The notes below the pieces were generated by a model. The model did no database searches, had not been told where the DNA came from, and saw only the letters and a list, made by a program, of their open reading frames with translations. From JAQGLW01 sp035995725 (lineage in GTDB: Bacteria; Pseudomonadota; Gammaproteobacteria; Burkholderiales; Burkholderiaceae_D), in NCBI GenBank assembly GCA_035995725.1, contig DASYKE010000034.1, positions 1-36,386 of the forward strand: a stretch of DNA of 36,386 bases, given 5' to 3'. This document shows positions 15,593-23,995 of this stretch, one piece after another (within the stretch, counting starts at the first letter, position 1; every line of letters begins with the position of its first letter). The position numbers and the translations under genes were made by a program.

Positions 15593-16432
15593 TTATTGGC
15601 GCGCATTGCGCATATTCGATGGCCGTTCGCCAGTCGTGAAATTGCTGCGCCACGGATTGATATCAAGTCCGCCCCGGCGCGTATAGCGAGCATAGACGGC
15701 AAGTTTCTGCGGTTTGCATTGGCGCAGCAGGTCCATGAAGATCCGCTCAACGCAATGCTCGTGAAATTCGTTATAGTCGCGAAAGCCGATTATATATTTC
15801 AGCAATCCTTCCTGGTCGATAGGAGCGCCTACATAGTGAATACGGACGCTGCCCCAGTCCGGTTGACCAGTCACCGGGCAATTGGATTTCAACAGATGCG
15901 ACACCAGTGTTTCCTCGACCGGCGCTTCTTCATGGCTGGCTTTCAGCAGCGACGGATCCGGCGTGTACCGATCGACGTCGATATCGAGGCGATCGAGCAG
16001 CATGCCATCCAGCTCGCCCATTTTCAGTTTTGAAAACGCATCCGGCGTCGTCAGCGCAACATGGACCGGTGCGCCGAATCCGGCCGATAAATCGGTGCGC
16101 AGCAATTCCAGCAGCGCGTCTGCTCCTGCCAGCTTGGTCTGGTTGAAGGAATTCAGATAAAGCTTGAACGATTTCGATTCGATGATATTCGGCGAGTCGG
16201 CCGGCACAGTAATTGTGGCAATGGCGATCTGCGGCTTTCCGCGCATGTTGAGCCACGACACTTCATACGCGTTCCAGATATCGACACCGAAAAATGGCAG
16301 CGTGCCGCTGATGCCCAGCTCGTTGCGCTTGTCCTGGCGCGCAATCGGGAATAGCAGCGATGGGTTATACCCGGCCTGGTAGGCGGCGGGTTTGCCGAGA
16401 GGGGAAGTTTCCGGCGTGTTGGGGTTGGTCAT
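15593..16432 (-). CDS. queF: NADPH-dependent 7-cyano-7-deazaguanine reductase
   Basis: Reduces preQ0 to preQ1 in queuosine synthesis for tRNA wobble modification. At 279 residues this is the long, two-domain E. coli-type QueF. The QueF signature ESKSFKLYLNSFNQ is at 85-98. Cys185 in LKSNCPVTGQPDWGS is the nucleophile that forms the thioimide with preQ0, and Asp192 is the proton donor. The C-terminal part includes YARYTRRGGLDINPWRS. It lies between ilvA and ptsN on the minus strand, and a long inverted repeat precedes it in the ilvA-queF spacer. Confidence 0.96.
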   Translation of the reverse strand: MTNPNTPETSPLGKPAAYQAGYNPSLLFPIARQDKRNELGISGTLPFFGVDIWNAYEVSWLNMRGKPQIAIATITVPADSPNIIESKSFKLYLNSFNQTKLAGADALLELLRTDLSAGFGAPVHVALTTPDAFSKLKMGELDGMLLDRLDIDVDRYTPDPSLLKASHEEAPVEETLVSHLLKSNCPVTGQPDWGSVRIHYVGAPIDQEGLLKYIIGFRDYNEFHEHCVERIFMDLLRQCKPQKLAVYARYTRRGGLDINPWRSNFTTGERPSNMRNARQ

Positions 16433-16504
16433 GGATGGCGGTACAGCTTAAAAAAGATATTCTGCCAGATGTTGGTCCACTCTACTTGGCCGGGCTGCAG
16501 GCGG

Positions 16505-16575
16505 TTCGGCACGATGGCGACAAGAAACACTGCAGACGAGGCGCTGAAAAAGGATCCTGTCACCGTGGTGCCGAA
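16505..16575 (-). repeat. Long imperfect inverted repeat between ilvA and queF
   Basis: Arms 16505-16522 and 16558-16575 are 18 bases long: an outer perfect TTCGGCAC/GTGCCGAA plus ten inner positions with two mismatches and one G-U in the minus-strand RNA. The loop is 35 bases. It begins 8 bases after the ilvA stop; no T run follows. Confidence 0.55.
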
Positions 16576-16582
16576 TGCCTGG

Positions 16583-18109
16583 TCACCCCAGGAATAATTT
16601 GTAAACCGGATTCGCGCTTTCATCCCAATGGCGGTAGCCCAGCGTGGCCAGAAATTCGCGGAATGCTTTCATTTCTTTCTTCGGCACCTGCAGTCCTACC
16701 AGAATCCGGCCGACATCTCCACCCTGGCTTCGATAGTGAAACAGGCTGATATTCCAGTTCGGTGCCATGCTGTCGAGGAAACGCATCAGCGCGCCCGGTC
16801 GCTCCGGAAACTCGAAGCGGTACAGCAACTCGTCGCGCGCGAGCGGACTCTTGCCGCCGACCAGATGCCGGATATGCAGCTTGGCCAGTTCATCATGCGT
16901 CAGATCGAGCGTTTTAAAGCCGTGCTTCACAAAATTATTGCTGATCTTGCCCGATTCGTCGCGGTTGGCGATCTGGACGCCGACGAATACATGTGCTTCC
17001 TTTTCGTCGTTGATGCGATATACAAACTCGGTCACGTTGCGCGGGCCGACCAGTTCGCAAAAACGTTTGAAGCTGCCGCGTTCTTCGGGAATCGTCACTG
17101 CAAATACCGCTTCGCGCGCTTCGCCGACTTCGGCGCGTTCGGCGACAAAGCCCAGGCGATCGAAATTCATGTTTGCGCCGCATGCGATCGTGATCAGCGT
17201 TTCATCCTTGATGGGTTTTTTGGTGAGCCTGGCACGCTCGACGTATTCTTTCGCACCCGCGATAGCCAGGGCGCCCGCCGGCTCCAGAATGCTGCGCGTA
17301 TCCTGGAACACATCCTTGATCGCGGCGCAGACTGCGTCGGTATCGACCACGATGACGTCGTCCACATATTTTTTGGCAAGACGGAAGGTTTCCGCGCCGA
17401 CCAGCTTGACGGCGGTGCCGTCGGAAAACAGGCCGACATCGGCCAATGTCACGCGACGGCCGGCTTTCAGGCTGCGCGCCATCGCATCGGAGTCGGTGGT
17501 CTGCACGCCGATGATCCTGATTTCGGGACGCACCGCCTTGACGTAGGCAGCGATTCCGGCGATTAGTCCGCCGCCGCCGATCGCGACGAAAATCGCGTGG
17601 ATCGGCCCCGAATGCTGGCGCAGAATTTCCATCGCGATCGTGCCTTGACCGGCGATCACATCGGGATCGTCGAACGGATGGACGAAGGTCAGCTTGAGTT
17701 TTTTTTCCAGCGTCAGCGCATGCTGATAAGCATCGCTATAAGAGTCGCCGAACAAGATCACTTCCCCGCCGCGCGCCTTGACCGCGTCGACCTTGACCGG
17801 CGGCGTGGTGGTCGGCATCACGATCACTGCCCGGCAGCCGAGCTTGGAGGCGGAAAGGGCGACACCCTGTGCATGGTTGCCGGCCGATGCGCAAATTACG
17901 CCGCGCTTTATTTGCGCGGGCGGCAGATTAGCCATCTTGTTATAGGCGCCGCGCAGCTTGAAACTGAATACGCTTTGAATGTCTTCGCGCTTGAAGTAAA
18001 TACGGTTTCCCATGCGCTCGGATAAGATGGGCGCAAGGTCGAGCGGAGATTCGACGGCAACGTCGTAGACGCGGGCGCTCAGGATTTTCTGAAGGTAGTC
18101 GGTGGTCAT
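16583..18109 (-). CDS. ilvA: Threonine ammonia-lyase, biosynthetic
   Basis: PLP enzyme that converts threonine to 2-oxobutanoate, the first step of isoleucine synthesis. From MTTDYLQKILSARVYDVAVE (18109) it has 508 residues, near the E. coli length (514). In-frame ATGs at 18118 and 18160 are possible, but a GGAAC lies just before 18109. Lys51 in SVFSFKLRGAYNKM binds PLP, SAGNHAQGVA is the next motif, and IGGGGLIAG holds the phosphate. The C-terminal 180 residues carry two ACT-like regulatory domains (FAVTIPEERGSFKRFCELVG and RFEFPERPGALMRFLDSM), so feedback inhibition by isoleucine is expected. Confidence 0.96.
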   Translation of the reverse strand: MTTDYLQKILSARVYDVAVESPLDLAPILSERMGNRIYFKREDIQSVFSFKLRGAYNKMANLPPAQIKRGVICASAGNHAQGVALSASKLGCRAVIVMPTTTPPVKVDAVKARGGEVILFGDSYSDAYQHALTLEKKLKLTFVHPFDDPDVIAGQGTIAMEILRQHSGPIHAIFVAIGGGGLIAGIAAYVKAVRPEIRIIGVQTTDSDAMARSLKAGRRVTLADVGLFSDGTAVKLVGAETFRLAKKYVDDVIVVDTDAVCAAIKDVFQDTRSILEPAGALAIAGAKEYVERARLTKKPIKDETLITIACGANMNFDRLGFVAERAEVGEAREAVFAVTIPEERGSFKRFCELVGPRNVTEFVYRINDEKEAHVFVGVQIANRDESGKISNNFVKHGFKTLDLTHDELAKLHIRHLVGGKSPLARDELLYRFEFPERPGALMRFLDSMAPNWNISLFHYRSQGGDVGRILVGLQVPKKEMKAFREFLATLGYRHWDESANPVYKLFLG

Positions 18110-18274
18110 AAGTTCCATGTCGAAGGCACGCCAGGCAAAATAGCGGCGCGTGCGGGTCAACTGATCATTATAATGGACGCCCTTGATCGGAATTAAACCT
18201 TGCTTCGAATTGTTATGGACGGGTTAACGATTTCGACCCGCAAAAACCCTGGACCAGCAGCTTCACCTCATTTG

Positions 18275-18763
18275 ATGATCTTATCCGCAATCCATTGGCT
18301 GTTGGGTGTGTTGGCCGTGCCTGCTGTCGGCCTGACATCGGTCTTTTTCATCAGTCTCATATCGGCGACGCTGGTGCCGCTCGGTTCGGAACCTGCAGTA
18401 TTTGCGGTAATCAAGGCCAACATCGCGCTGTTCTGGCCGGCGATATTAGTAGCGACACTGGGCAATACACTCGGCGGCGTCGTCGATTACTGGATGGGGT
18501 TCGGTGCGAAACAGGTATTTGCGAAAGAGCGCAAAAGCCGCTGGTTCGGCTGGCTGGAACGCTACGGCCCGAAAACGATGCTGCTGGCGTGGCTGCCGGG
18601 AATCGGAGATCCGATCTGTACGCTCGGGGGATGGCTCAAGCTGCCGTTCTGGCCGTGCGTCGGCTACATGGCGGCCGGCAAATTTCTGCGCTATCTAACC
18701 ATGACCTGGCTGCTGCTGTATGTGCCGGACGGCTTCTGGCGGCAACTGGTGAACTGGTTTTAA
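18275..18763 (+). CDS. YqaA-type DedA/VTT membrane protein
   Basis: Inner-membrane protein of the YqaA group, related to the DedA/VTT family; its transport role is not firmly established. From ATG 18275 it has 162 residues (E. coli YqaA has 142). Upstream in-frame starts at 18200 and 18215 are possible, and no Shine-Dalgarno decides. Membrane segments lie near the N-terminus (WLLGVLAVPAVGLTSVFFIS), around LFWPAILVATLGNTLGGVVD, and in the C-terminal part. GNTLGGVVDYWMG, WFGWLERYGPKTMLLAWLPGIG-like and GKFLRYLTMTW match family motifs. It is divergent from ilvA. Confidence 0.8.
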   Translation: MILSAIHWLLGVLAVPAVGLTSVFFISLISATLVPLGSEPAVFAVIKANIALFWPAILVATLGNTLGGVVDYWMGFGAKQVFAKERKSRWFGWLERYGPKTMLLAWLPGIGDPICTLGGWLKLPFWPCVGYMAAGKFLRYLTMTWLLLYVPDGFWRQLVNWF

Positions 18764-18907
18764 CCGGACAGGCTTAACGCCAGTTCGGTGCGCGATGCCA
18801 TATTGGCAACCGTGACCTGCATGGTTCGGGCTGATTATTCCGGCAATGTTGTCGCGTACCGTAGCCGTCTCGATAGTAATGCCTTTAACGCGTGGTGCAT
18901 CGCAATA

Positions 18908-18928
18908 CGCTAAAATGCTTGTTTAGCG
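18908..18928 (+). promoter_or_regulatory. Inverted repeat upstream of the large oxidoreductase
   Basis: CGCTAAA and TTTAGCG are perfect 7-base arms around 7 bases, ending 20 bases before the ATG at 18949. TAAAAT inside it could be a -10 box, though no good -35 is present. It could be an operator or a 5'-leader hairpin. The rest of the 18764-18948 spacer shows nothing clear. Confidence 0.45.
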
Positions 18929-18948
18929 TTAGTCCAAATCACCTACCG

Positions 18949-21900
18949 ATGAACGCCCCAGCACAAATCCAAGCCCTTCTTTCAGATGCCCCCGGCGGCG
19001 CAGTGCCTACCCGCTTGCGTGAAATTCCTTATAACTACACATCGTTTTCCGATCGCGAAATCGTGATCCGCTTGTTGGGAGAAGAGGCGTGGCACATGCT
19101 CGACGTGCTGCGCGGCGCGCGCCAGACCGGCCGGTCGGCCCGGATGCTGTATGAAGTGCTGGGCGATATCTGGGTGGTCCGGCGCAATCCGTACCTGCAG
19201 GACGACTTGCTCGACAATCCGAAGCGCCGTCAGGCATTGATCGACGCGCTCAATCATCGCCTGGCCGAAGTCGAAAAACGCCGCGTCCTTACCGCATTGG
19301 CCGATGTCGGTGACGCGGACGCGAGACGCCGCAGTGCAAATGTCGAAGCCTTGCTGCATGCGGCGAAAAAAGCGGTCGCCGACTTCGGCGCGGAATTCCG
19401 TCAGGCTTACGATTTGCGCAAGCGCACCAATCGGGTGCTCGGTCGCTATACCGCCAAAGACAACATCAAGTTCGACGGCCTGTCGCGCGTGTCGCATGTA
19501 ACCGATGCGACCGACTGGCGCGTCGAATATCCGTTCGTCGTGCTGACACCGGATACCGAAGACGAAATGGCCGGCCTGGTAAAAGGCTGCATCGAACTCG
19601 GATTGACCATTATTCCGCGCGGCGGCGGCACCGGCTATACCGGCGGTGCGATACCGCTGACGCCATTGTCTGCTGTTATCAATACCGAAAAACTGGAACA
19701 GCTCGGCGCGGTCGAAATGACGATGCTGCCCGGAGTCGACCGGGAATATGCAACCATTTATTCGGGTGCCGGCGTGGTCACCAAGCGCGTCACCGATGCA
19801 GCTGAGAAGGCGGGTTTTGTGTTCGCGGTGGATCCGACGTCGGCCGACGCATCATGTATCGGCGGCAACATCGCGATGAACGCAGGCGGCAAAAAAGCCG
19901 TGCTGTGGGGTACTGCGCTGGACAATCTAGCCAGCTGGCGCATGGTCGATCCGAACGGGGATTGGCTCGAAGTCACGCGGCTGGAACACAACCTCGGCAA
20001 GATTCACGATGTCCCGGTTGCAAAGTTCAAGCTCGAATGGACCCATCCGGCCGACAAAGGCAAAAGCATTGCGCCGTTCAAGACCCAGCTGCTGGAAATC
20101 AAAGGCCGCACATTCCGCAAGGAAGGTCTGGGCAAGGACGTTACCGACAAATTTCTCGCCGGCTTGCCTGGCGTGCAAAAAGAAGGCTGCGATGGTTTGA
20201 TCACCTCGGCACGCTGGATTTTGCACAAGATGCCGAAGCATACGCGCACAGTCTGCCTGGAATTCTTTGGACAGGCGCGCGATGCGATTCCTTCGATTGT
20301 CGAAATCAAGGACTATCTGGATGCGGAAACGAAAAAAGGCGGTGCGATCCTGGCCGGCCTGGAGCATCTCGATGAACGCTATCTGCGCGCGGTCGGCTAT
20401 GCGACCAAGTCCAAGCGCGGCGTATTGCCCAAGCTGGCTTTGTTCGGCGATATTGTCGGCGATGACGAAAATGCGGTTGCACAGGCGGCCTCGGAAGTGG
20501 TGCGCATTGCGAATACGCGCGTCGGCGAGGGTTTCGTCGCGGTCAGCCCCGAGACGCGCAAGAAATTCTGGCTCGACCGTGCGCGTACCGCCGCAATTGC
20601 CAAGCACACCAATGCCTTCAAGATCAACGAAGACGTAGTCATTCCGCTCAATCGCATGGGCGAATACACCGACGGTATCGAGCGCATCAACATCGAACTG
20701 TCGATCAAGAACAAACTGCAATTGCTGGCCGAACTGCGCGGCTTTTTTGCCAAAGGCAATCTGCCGCTCGGCAAAAGCGATGACGCGGGCGGGGACAGGA
20801 TTCCCGCTGCGGAGCTGCTCGAAGACCGTGTCGGGCAGGCGGAAAAATTGCTGGAGTCCACACATGCGCGCTGGTCTTATCTGCTGTCGCAACTTGACAA
20901 ACCGTTGCGCGACGCAAAAACCGAACTGGAAACGCTTGGCCTGGAAAAACTGGCAGCCGCATTCGAGCAACGGCTGGCGCAGCAACCGGACGCGACGGTG
21001 TTCCACCTGGTTCAGGACCGCACGATACGCGTGTCATGGAAAGCCGAAGTGCGCGCGCAGCTGTGGCAAATATTCAACGGTGCCGCGTTCAAACTGATTC
21101 TGGATGAATGCAGCGCGATTCACAAGCAGGTGCTGCGCGGCCGCGTGTTCGTCGCGCTTCACATGCATGCCGGCGACGGCAACGTGCATACCAATATTCC
21201 GGTCAATTCCGATCATTACCAGATGCTGCAGGATGCACACGCCGCAGTGGCGCGCATCATGGCGCTGGCGCGTTCGCTGAACGGCGTGATTTCCGGCGAA
21301 CATGGCATCGGCATCACCAAGCTGGAATTTTTAACCGAAGATGAAATCAGCGATTTTCGCGCATACAAGCAGCGCGTCGATCCGGAAGGGCGGTTTAATA
21401 AAGGCAAGCTGCTGAACCTGCCGGAACTGAATGCCGACCTGCGCAATGCATACACGCCATCGTTCGGCCTGATGGGCCACGAATCGCTGATCATGCAGCA
21501 AAGCGACATCGGCGCGATCGCCAACAGCATCAAGGATTGCCTGCGTTGCGGCAAATGCAAACCGGTCTGTGCGACCCATGTGCCGCGCGCAAACCTGTTG
21601 TATTCGCCGCGCAACAAGATTCTGGCGACTTCGCTGCTGGTCGAAGCCTTCCTATACGAAGAGCAGACCCGGCGCGGCATATCGATCAGGCATTGGGAGG
21701 AATTCGAGGATGTGGCCGACCATTGCACCGTGTGCCACAAATGCCTGACACCGTGCCCGGTCGATATCGATTTTGGCGACGTGTCGATGAACATGCGCAA
21801 CCTCCTGCGCAAGATGGACAAAAAGTCGTTCAATCCGGGTACCGCTGCGTCGATGTTCTTTCTGAACGCGACCGACCCGTCCACCATCAACGCGACGCGC

Positions 21901-22950
21901 CAGGTCATGATCGGCTGGGGTTACAAGGCGCAGCGACTGGGTCACGATATTCTGAAAAAAATCGCGAACAAACAGACCAAGGCGCCGCCGGCGACGCACG
22001 GCAAACCGCCGATGAAAGAACAGGTGATCCACTTCATCAACAAGAAAATGCCGGGCAACCTGCCGAAGAAAACCGCGCGCGCACTGCTCGACATCGAAGA
22101 CGACAAGATCGTGCCGATTATCCGCGATCCGAAAAAAACCACGGCCGATACCGAAGCGGTGTTTTATTTCCCGGGCTGCGGTTCGGAGCGCCTGTTTTCG
22201 CAAGTCGGATTGGCAACGCAGGCGATGCTGTGGAATGTCGGTGTTCAAACCGTGCTGCCGCCCGGATATCTGTGCTGCGGCTATCCGCAGCGCGGGTCGG
22301 GCGATTTCGACAAGGCCGAGAAAATCATCACCGATAACCGGGTGCTGTTCCATCGAATGGCCAACACGCTGAACTACCTCGACATCAAGACCGTCGTGGT
22401 GTCGTGCGGGACTTGCTACGATCAATTGCAGGGTTATGAGTTCGACAAGATTTTCCCCGGTTGCCGCATAGTAGACATCCATGAATTCCTGATGGAAAAA
22501 GGCGTGAGGCTGGAAGGCGTTAATGGCGTGCGCTACATGTATCACGATCCTTGTCACAGCCCGATGAAATTGCAGGACCCGCTCAAGACGGTTAATGCAT
22601 TGATCACCACCATCGACGAGCGGAAAATCGAAAAGAACGACCGTTGCTGCGGCGAGTCCGGCACGCTTGCGGTCGCGCGTCCCGACGTGTCGACGCAGGT
22701 TCGGTTCCGCAAGGAAGAAGAGATGGTGAAGGGTGCCGATAAGCTGCGTACCGACGGGTTCACCGGCGATGTAAAGATTCTGACCTCGTGCCCATCTTGC
22801 CTGCAAGGGCTGTCGCGTTTCAACGACGACTCCGGCACCGAGGCCGATTACATCGTGGTCGAAATGGCCAAGCATCTGCTGGGCGCAAACTGGCTGCCGG
22901 AATATGTCGCGCGCGCCAACAGCGGCGGCATCGAGCGCGTGCTGGTGTAA
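18949..22950 (+). CDS. Fused FAD-linked oxidase/Fe-S/CCG-domain oxidoreductase (D-lactate/glycolate dehydrogenase-like)
   Basis: A 1333-residue multidomain protein, probably a flavin dehydrogenase of 2-hydroxyacids that passes electrons through Fe-S clusters. The N-terminal about 150 residues are a domain seen in this family (DUF3683-like). The FAD-binding domain has PRGGGTGYTGGAI near residue 222. The FAD-oxidase C-terminal domain includes HMHAGDGNVHTN (about 738) and SGEHGIGITK (about 781). Two 4Fe-4S motifs follow (Cys864, 867, 870, 874 and Cys926, 929, 932, 936). Two CCG domains follow (CCGYPQRG near 1108; HDPCHSP near 1200; RCCGESG; SCPSC near 1281). The start MNAPAQIQALL fits homologs; ATG 18892 is less likely. 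The substrate is not shown by the sequence. A HIT protein gene follows 17 bases later. Confidence 0.88.
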   Translation: MNAPAQIQALLSDAPGGAVPTRLREIPYNYTSFSDREIVIRLLGEEAWHMLDVLRGARQTGRSARMLYEVLGDIWVVRRNPYLQDDLLDNPKRRQALIDALNHRLAEVEKRRVLTALADVGDADARRRSANVEALLHAAKKAVADFGAEFRQAYDLRKRTNRVLGRYTAKDNIKFDGLSRVSHVTDATDWRVEYPFVVLTPDTEDEMAGLVKGCIELGLTIIPRGGGTGYTGGAIPLTPLSAVINTEKLEQLGAVEMTMLPGVDREYATIYSGAGVVTKRVTDAAEKAGFVFAVDPTSADASCIGGNIAMNAGGKKAVLWGTALDNLASWRMVDPNGDWLEVTRLEHNLGKIHDVPVAKFKLEWTHPADKGKSIAPFKTQLLEIKGRTFRKEGLGKDVTDKFLAGLPGVQKEGCDGLITSARWILHKMPKHTRTVCLEFFGQARDAIPSIVEIKDYLDAETKKGGAILAGLEHLDERYLRAVGYATKSKRGVLPKLALFGDIVGDDENAVAQAASEVVRIANTRVGEGFVAVSPETRKKFWLDRARTAAIAKHTNAFKINEDVVIPLNRMGEYTDGIERINIELSIKNKLQLLAELRGFFAKGNLPLGKSDDAGGDRIPAAELLEDRVGQAEKLLESTHARWSYLLSQLDKPLRDAKTELETLGLEKLAAAFEQRLAQQPDATVFHLVQDRTIRVSWKAEVRAQLWQIFNGAAFKLILDECSAIHKQVLRGRVFVALHMHAGDGNVHTNIPVNSDHYQMLQDAHAAVARIMALARSLNGVISGEHGIGITKLEFLTEDEISDFRAYKQRVDPEGRFNKGKLLNLPELNADLRNAYTPSFGLMGHESLIMQQSDIGAIANSIKDCLRCGKCKPVCATHVPRANLLYSPRNKILATSLLVEAFLYEEQTRRGISIRHWEEFEDVADHCTVCHKCLTPCPVDIDFGDVSMNMRNLLRKMDKKSFNPGTAASMFFLNATDPSTINATRQVMIGWGYKAQRLGHDILKKIANKQTKAPPATHGKPPMKEQVIHFINKKMPGNLPKKTARALLDIEDDKIVPIIRDPKKTTADTEAVFYFPGCGSERLFSQVGLATQAMLWNVGVQTVLPPGYLCCGYPQRGSGDFDKAEKIITDNRVLFHRMANTLNYLDIKTVVVSCGTCYDQLQGYEFDKIFPGCRIVDIHEFLMEKGVRLEGVNGVRYMYHDPCHSPMKLQDPLKTVNALITTIDERKIEKNDRCCGESGTLAVARPDVSTQVRFRKEEEMVKGADKLRTDGFTGDVKILTSCPSCLQGLSRFNDDSGTEADYIVVEMAKHLLGANWLPEYVARANSGGIERVLV

Positions 22951-22967
22951 CCGTCCCCTAACGACAA

Positions 22968-23405
22968 ATGACGAATCAAACCGCATGCGAGTTATGCAAT
23001 CAGCCTGGCGGTGAGCTTGTCTATCGGCATGAGAAATTTCGTGTCGTGCTGATTGACGATCTGCAATATCCGGGCTTTTGCCGGGTGATCTGGAACGATC
23101 ATGTCAAGGAAATGACCGATTTGCCGGCTTCGGATCGCGCGCTGCTGATGACATCGGTGTGGCAAGTCGAAGCGGCAGTGCGCGAAGCGCTGCGGCCGGA
23201 TAAAATGAATATCGCTTGCCTCGGCAATATGGTGCCTCATCTGCACTGGCACGTGATTCCACGCTATGCGAACGATGCACATTTTCCCGGACCGGTGTGG
23301 GCGCAAGTGCAACGTATGCCCGTGCCAGCCGAACTGGAAGCGCGCACCGCGTTGTTGCCGCAGCTGCGCATGTCGATTGCCCGGCATATGGGCCAGGCAC
23401 TTTAA
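22968..23405 (+). CDS. HIT family protein
   Basis: Histidine-triad nucleotide hydrolase or transferase of 145 residues. The HIT motif HLHWHVIPR places His91, His93 and His95, and the upstream LNIACLGNMVPHLH-type region fits the family. Near the N-terminus Cys7 and Cys10 (CELC), together with the later His, suggest a small metal site as in some HIT proteins. The natural substrate is unknown. It lies 17 bases after the large oxidoreductase, probably in the same transcript, and is followed by the DUF971 gene. Confidence 0.9.
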   Translation: MTNQTACELCNQPGGELVYRHEKFRVVLIDDLQYPGFCRVIWNDHVKEMTDLPASDRALLMTSVWQVEAAVREALRPDKMNIACLGNMVPHLHWHVIPRYANDAHFPGPVWAQVQRMPVPAELEARTALLPQLRMSIARHMGQAL

Positions 23406-23456
23406 TTGCGCCGGACATTGCGAAAGCGGTGAGGCGTCATCACAAAGGAAAATGAT

Positions 23457-23897
23457 ATGGTTGGGTCCAAACAAACACCAAAGACGCCGAGCCCCACTGC
23501 GCTGACGGTTCACAACCAGTCTCGCGTGCTCGAGATCGTATTCGACGATGGCGCAGAGTTTTCATTGCCGTTCGAGTTGCTGCGGGTCTATTCGCCTTCG
23601 GCCGAGGTACGCGGTCACGGACCGGGGCAAGAGACTCTGCAGACCGGCAAACGCAATATCGAACTCACCGCGCTGGAGCCGGTAGGTAACTATGCGGTGC
23701 AACCGCATTTTTCCGATGGTCACAATACCGGCATGTACTCATGGGATTACCTTTACTGGCTTGGCACGAACCAGGCCGAGGCGTGGGACGAATATTTGCG
23801 GCGACTGGAAGCGGCGGGCTTTACACGTGAAAGCGGGCGCGATGCTTCGACAGCCCCGGTGAAGGCAGGCGGTCACGGCTGCGGACATTCGCATTGA
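23457..23897 (+). CDS. DUF971 (GBBH-like N-terminal domain) protein
   Basis: A 146-residue protein of the DUF971 family, whose domain resembles the N-terminal zinc-binding part of gamma-butyrobetaine hydroxylase. Conserved parts are LEIVFDDGAEFSLPFELLRV (about 25-44), SAEVRGHGPGQ, and GNYAVQPHFSDGHNTGMYSWDYL (about 78-100). The C-terminus GGHGCGHSH is rich in His and Cys and may bind metal. AAGGA lies about 8 bases before the ATG. Its position directly upstream of ubiE is common in betaproteobacteria; the function is unknown, with an Fe-S or redox link proposed from domain context. Confidence 0.88.
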   Translation: MVGSKQTPKTPSPTALTVHNQSRVLEIVFDDGAEFSLPFELLRVYSPSAEVRGHGPGQETLQTGKRNIELTALEPVGNYAVQPHFSDGHNTGMYSWDYLYWLGTNQAEAWDEYLRRLEAAGFTRESGRDASTAPVKAGGHGCGHSH

Positions 23898-23932
23898 GAT
23901 ATGCTCGAAAACCCTTGCCAGCAGCAACGTGA

Positions 23933-23969
23933 GGAACTCCAGTAAGTTCCTGGTGTCTGCGCTTATAAT
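23933..23969 (+). promoter_or_regulatory. Candidate ubiE promoter with inverted repeat
   Basis: A perfect TATAAT (23964-23969) lies 27 bases before the ubiE ATG. GGAACT-N6-AGTTCC (23933-23950) forms a 6-base-arm inverted repeat overlapping where a -35 would be; the hexamer there is not consensus. The repeat may be a regulator site. Confidence 0.45.
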
Positions 23970-23995
23970 GCAACTTCATTAACAAGGTTGCAGTC

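Noticed and set aside
16429..16623. 64-codon frame between ilvA and queF
   Set aside because: Overlaps the ilvA end and the queF start and is explained by the inverted repeat in this spacer; no ribosome-binding site.
21652..22986. Long antisense frame (444 codons) opposite the large oxidoreductase
   Set aside because: Mirrors the codon pattern of the real gene on the other strand; Arg/His/Gln-rich composition typical of shadow frames.
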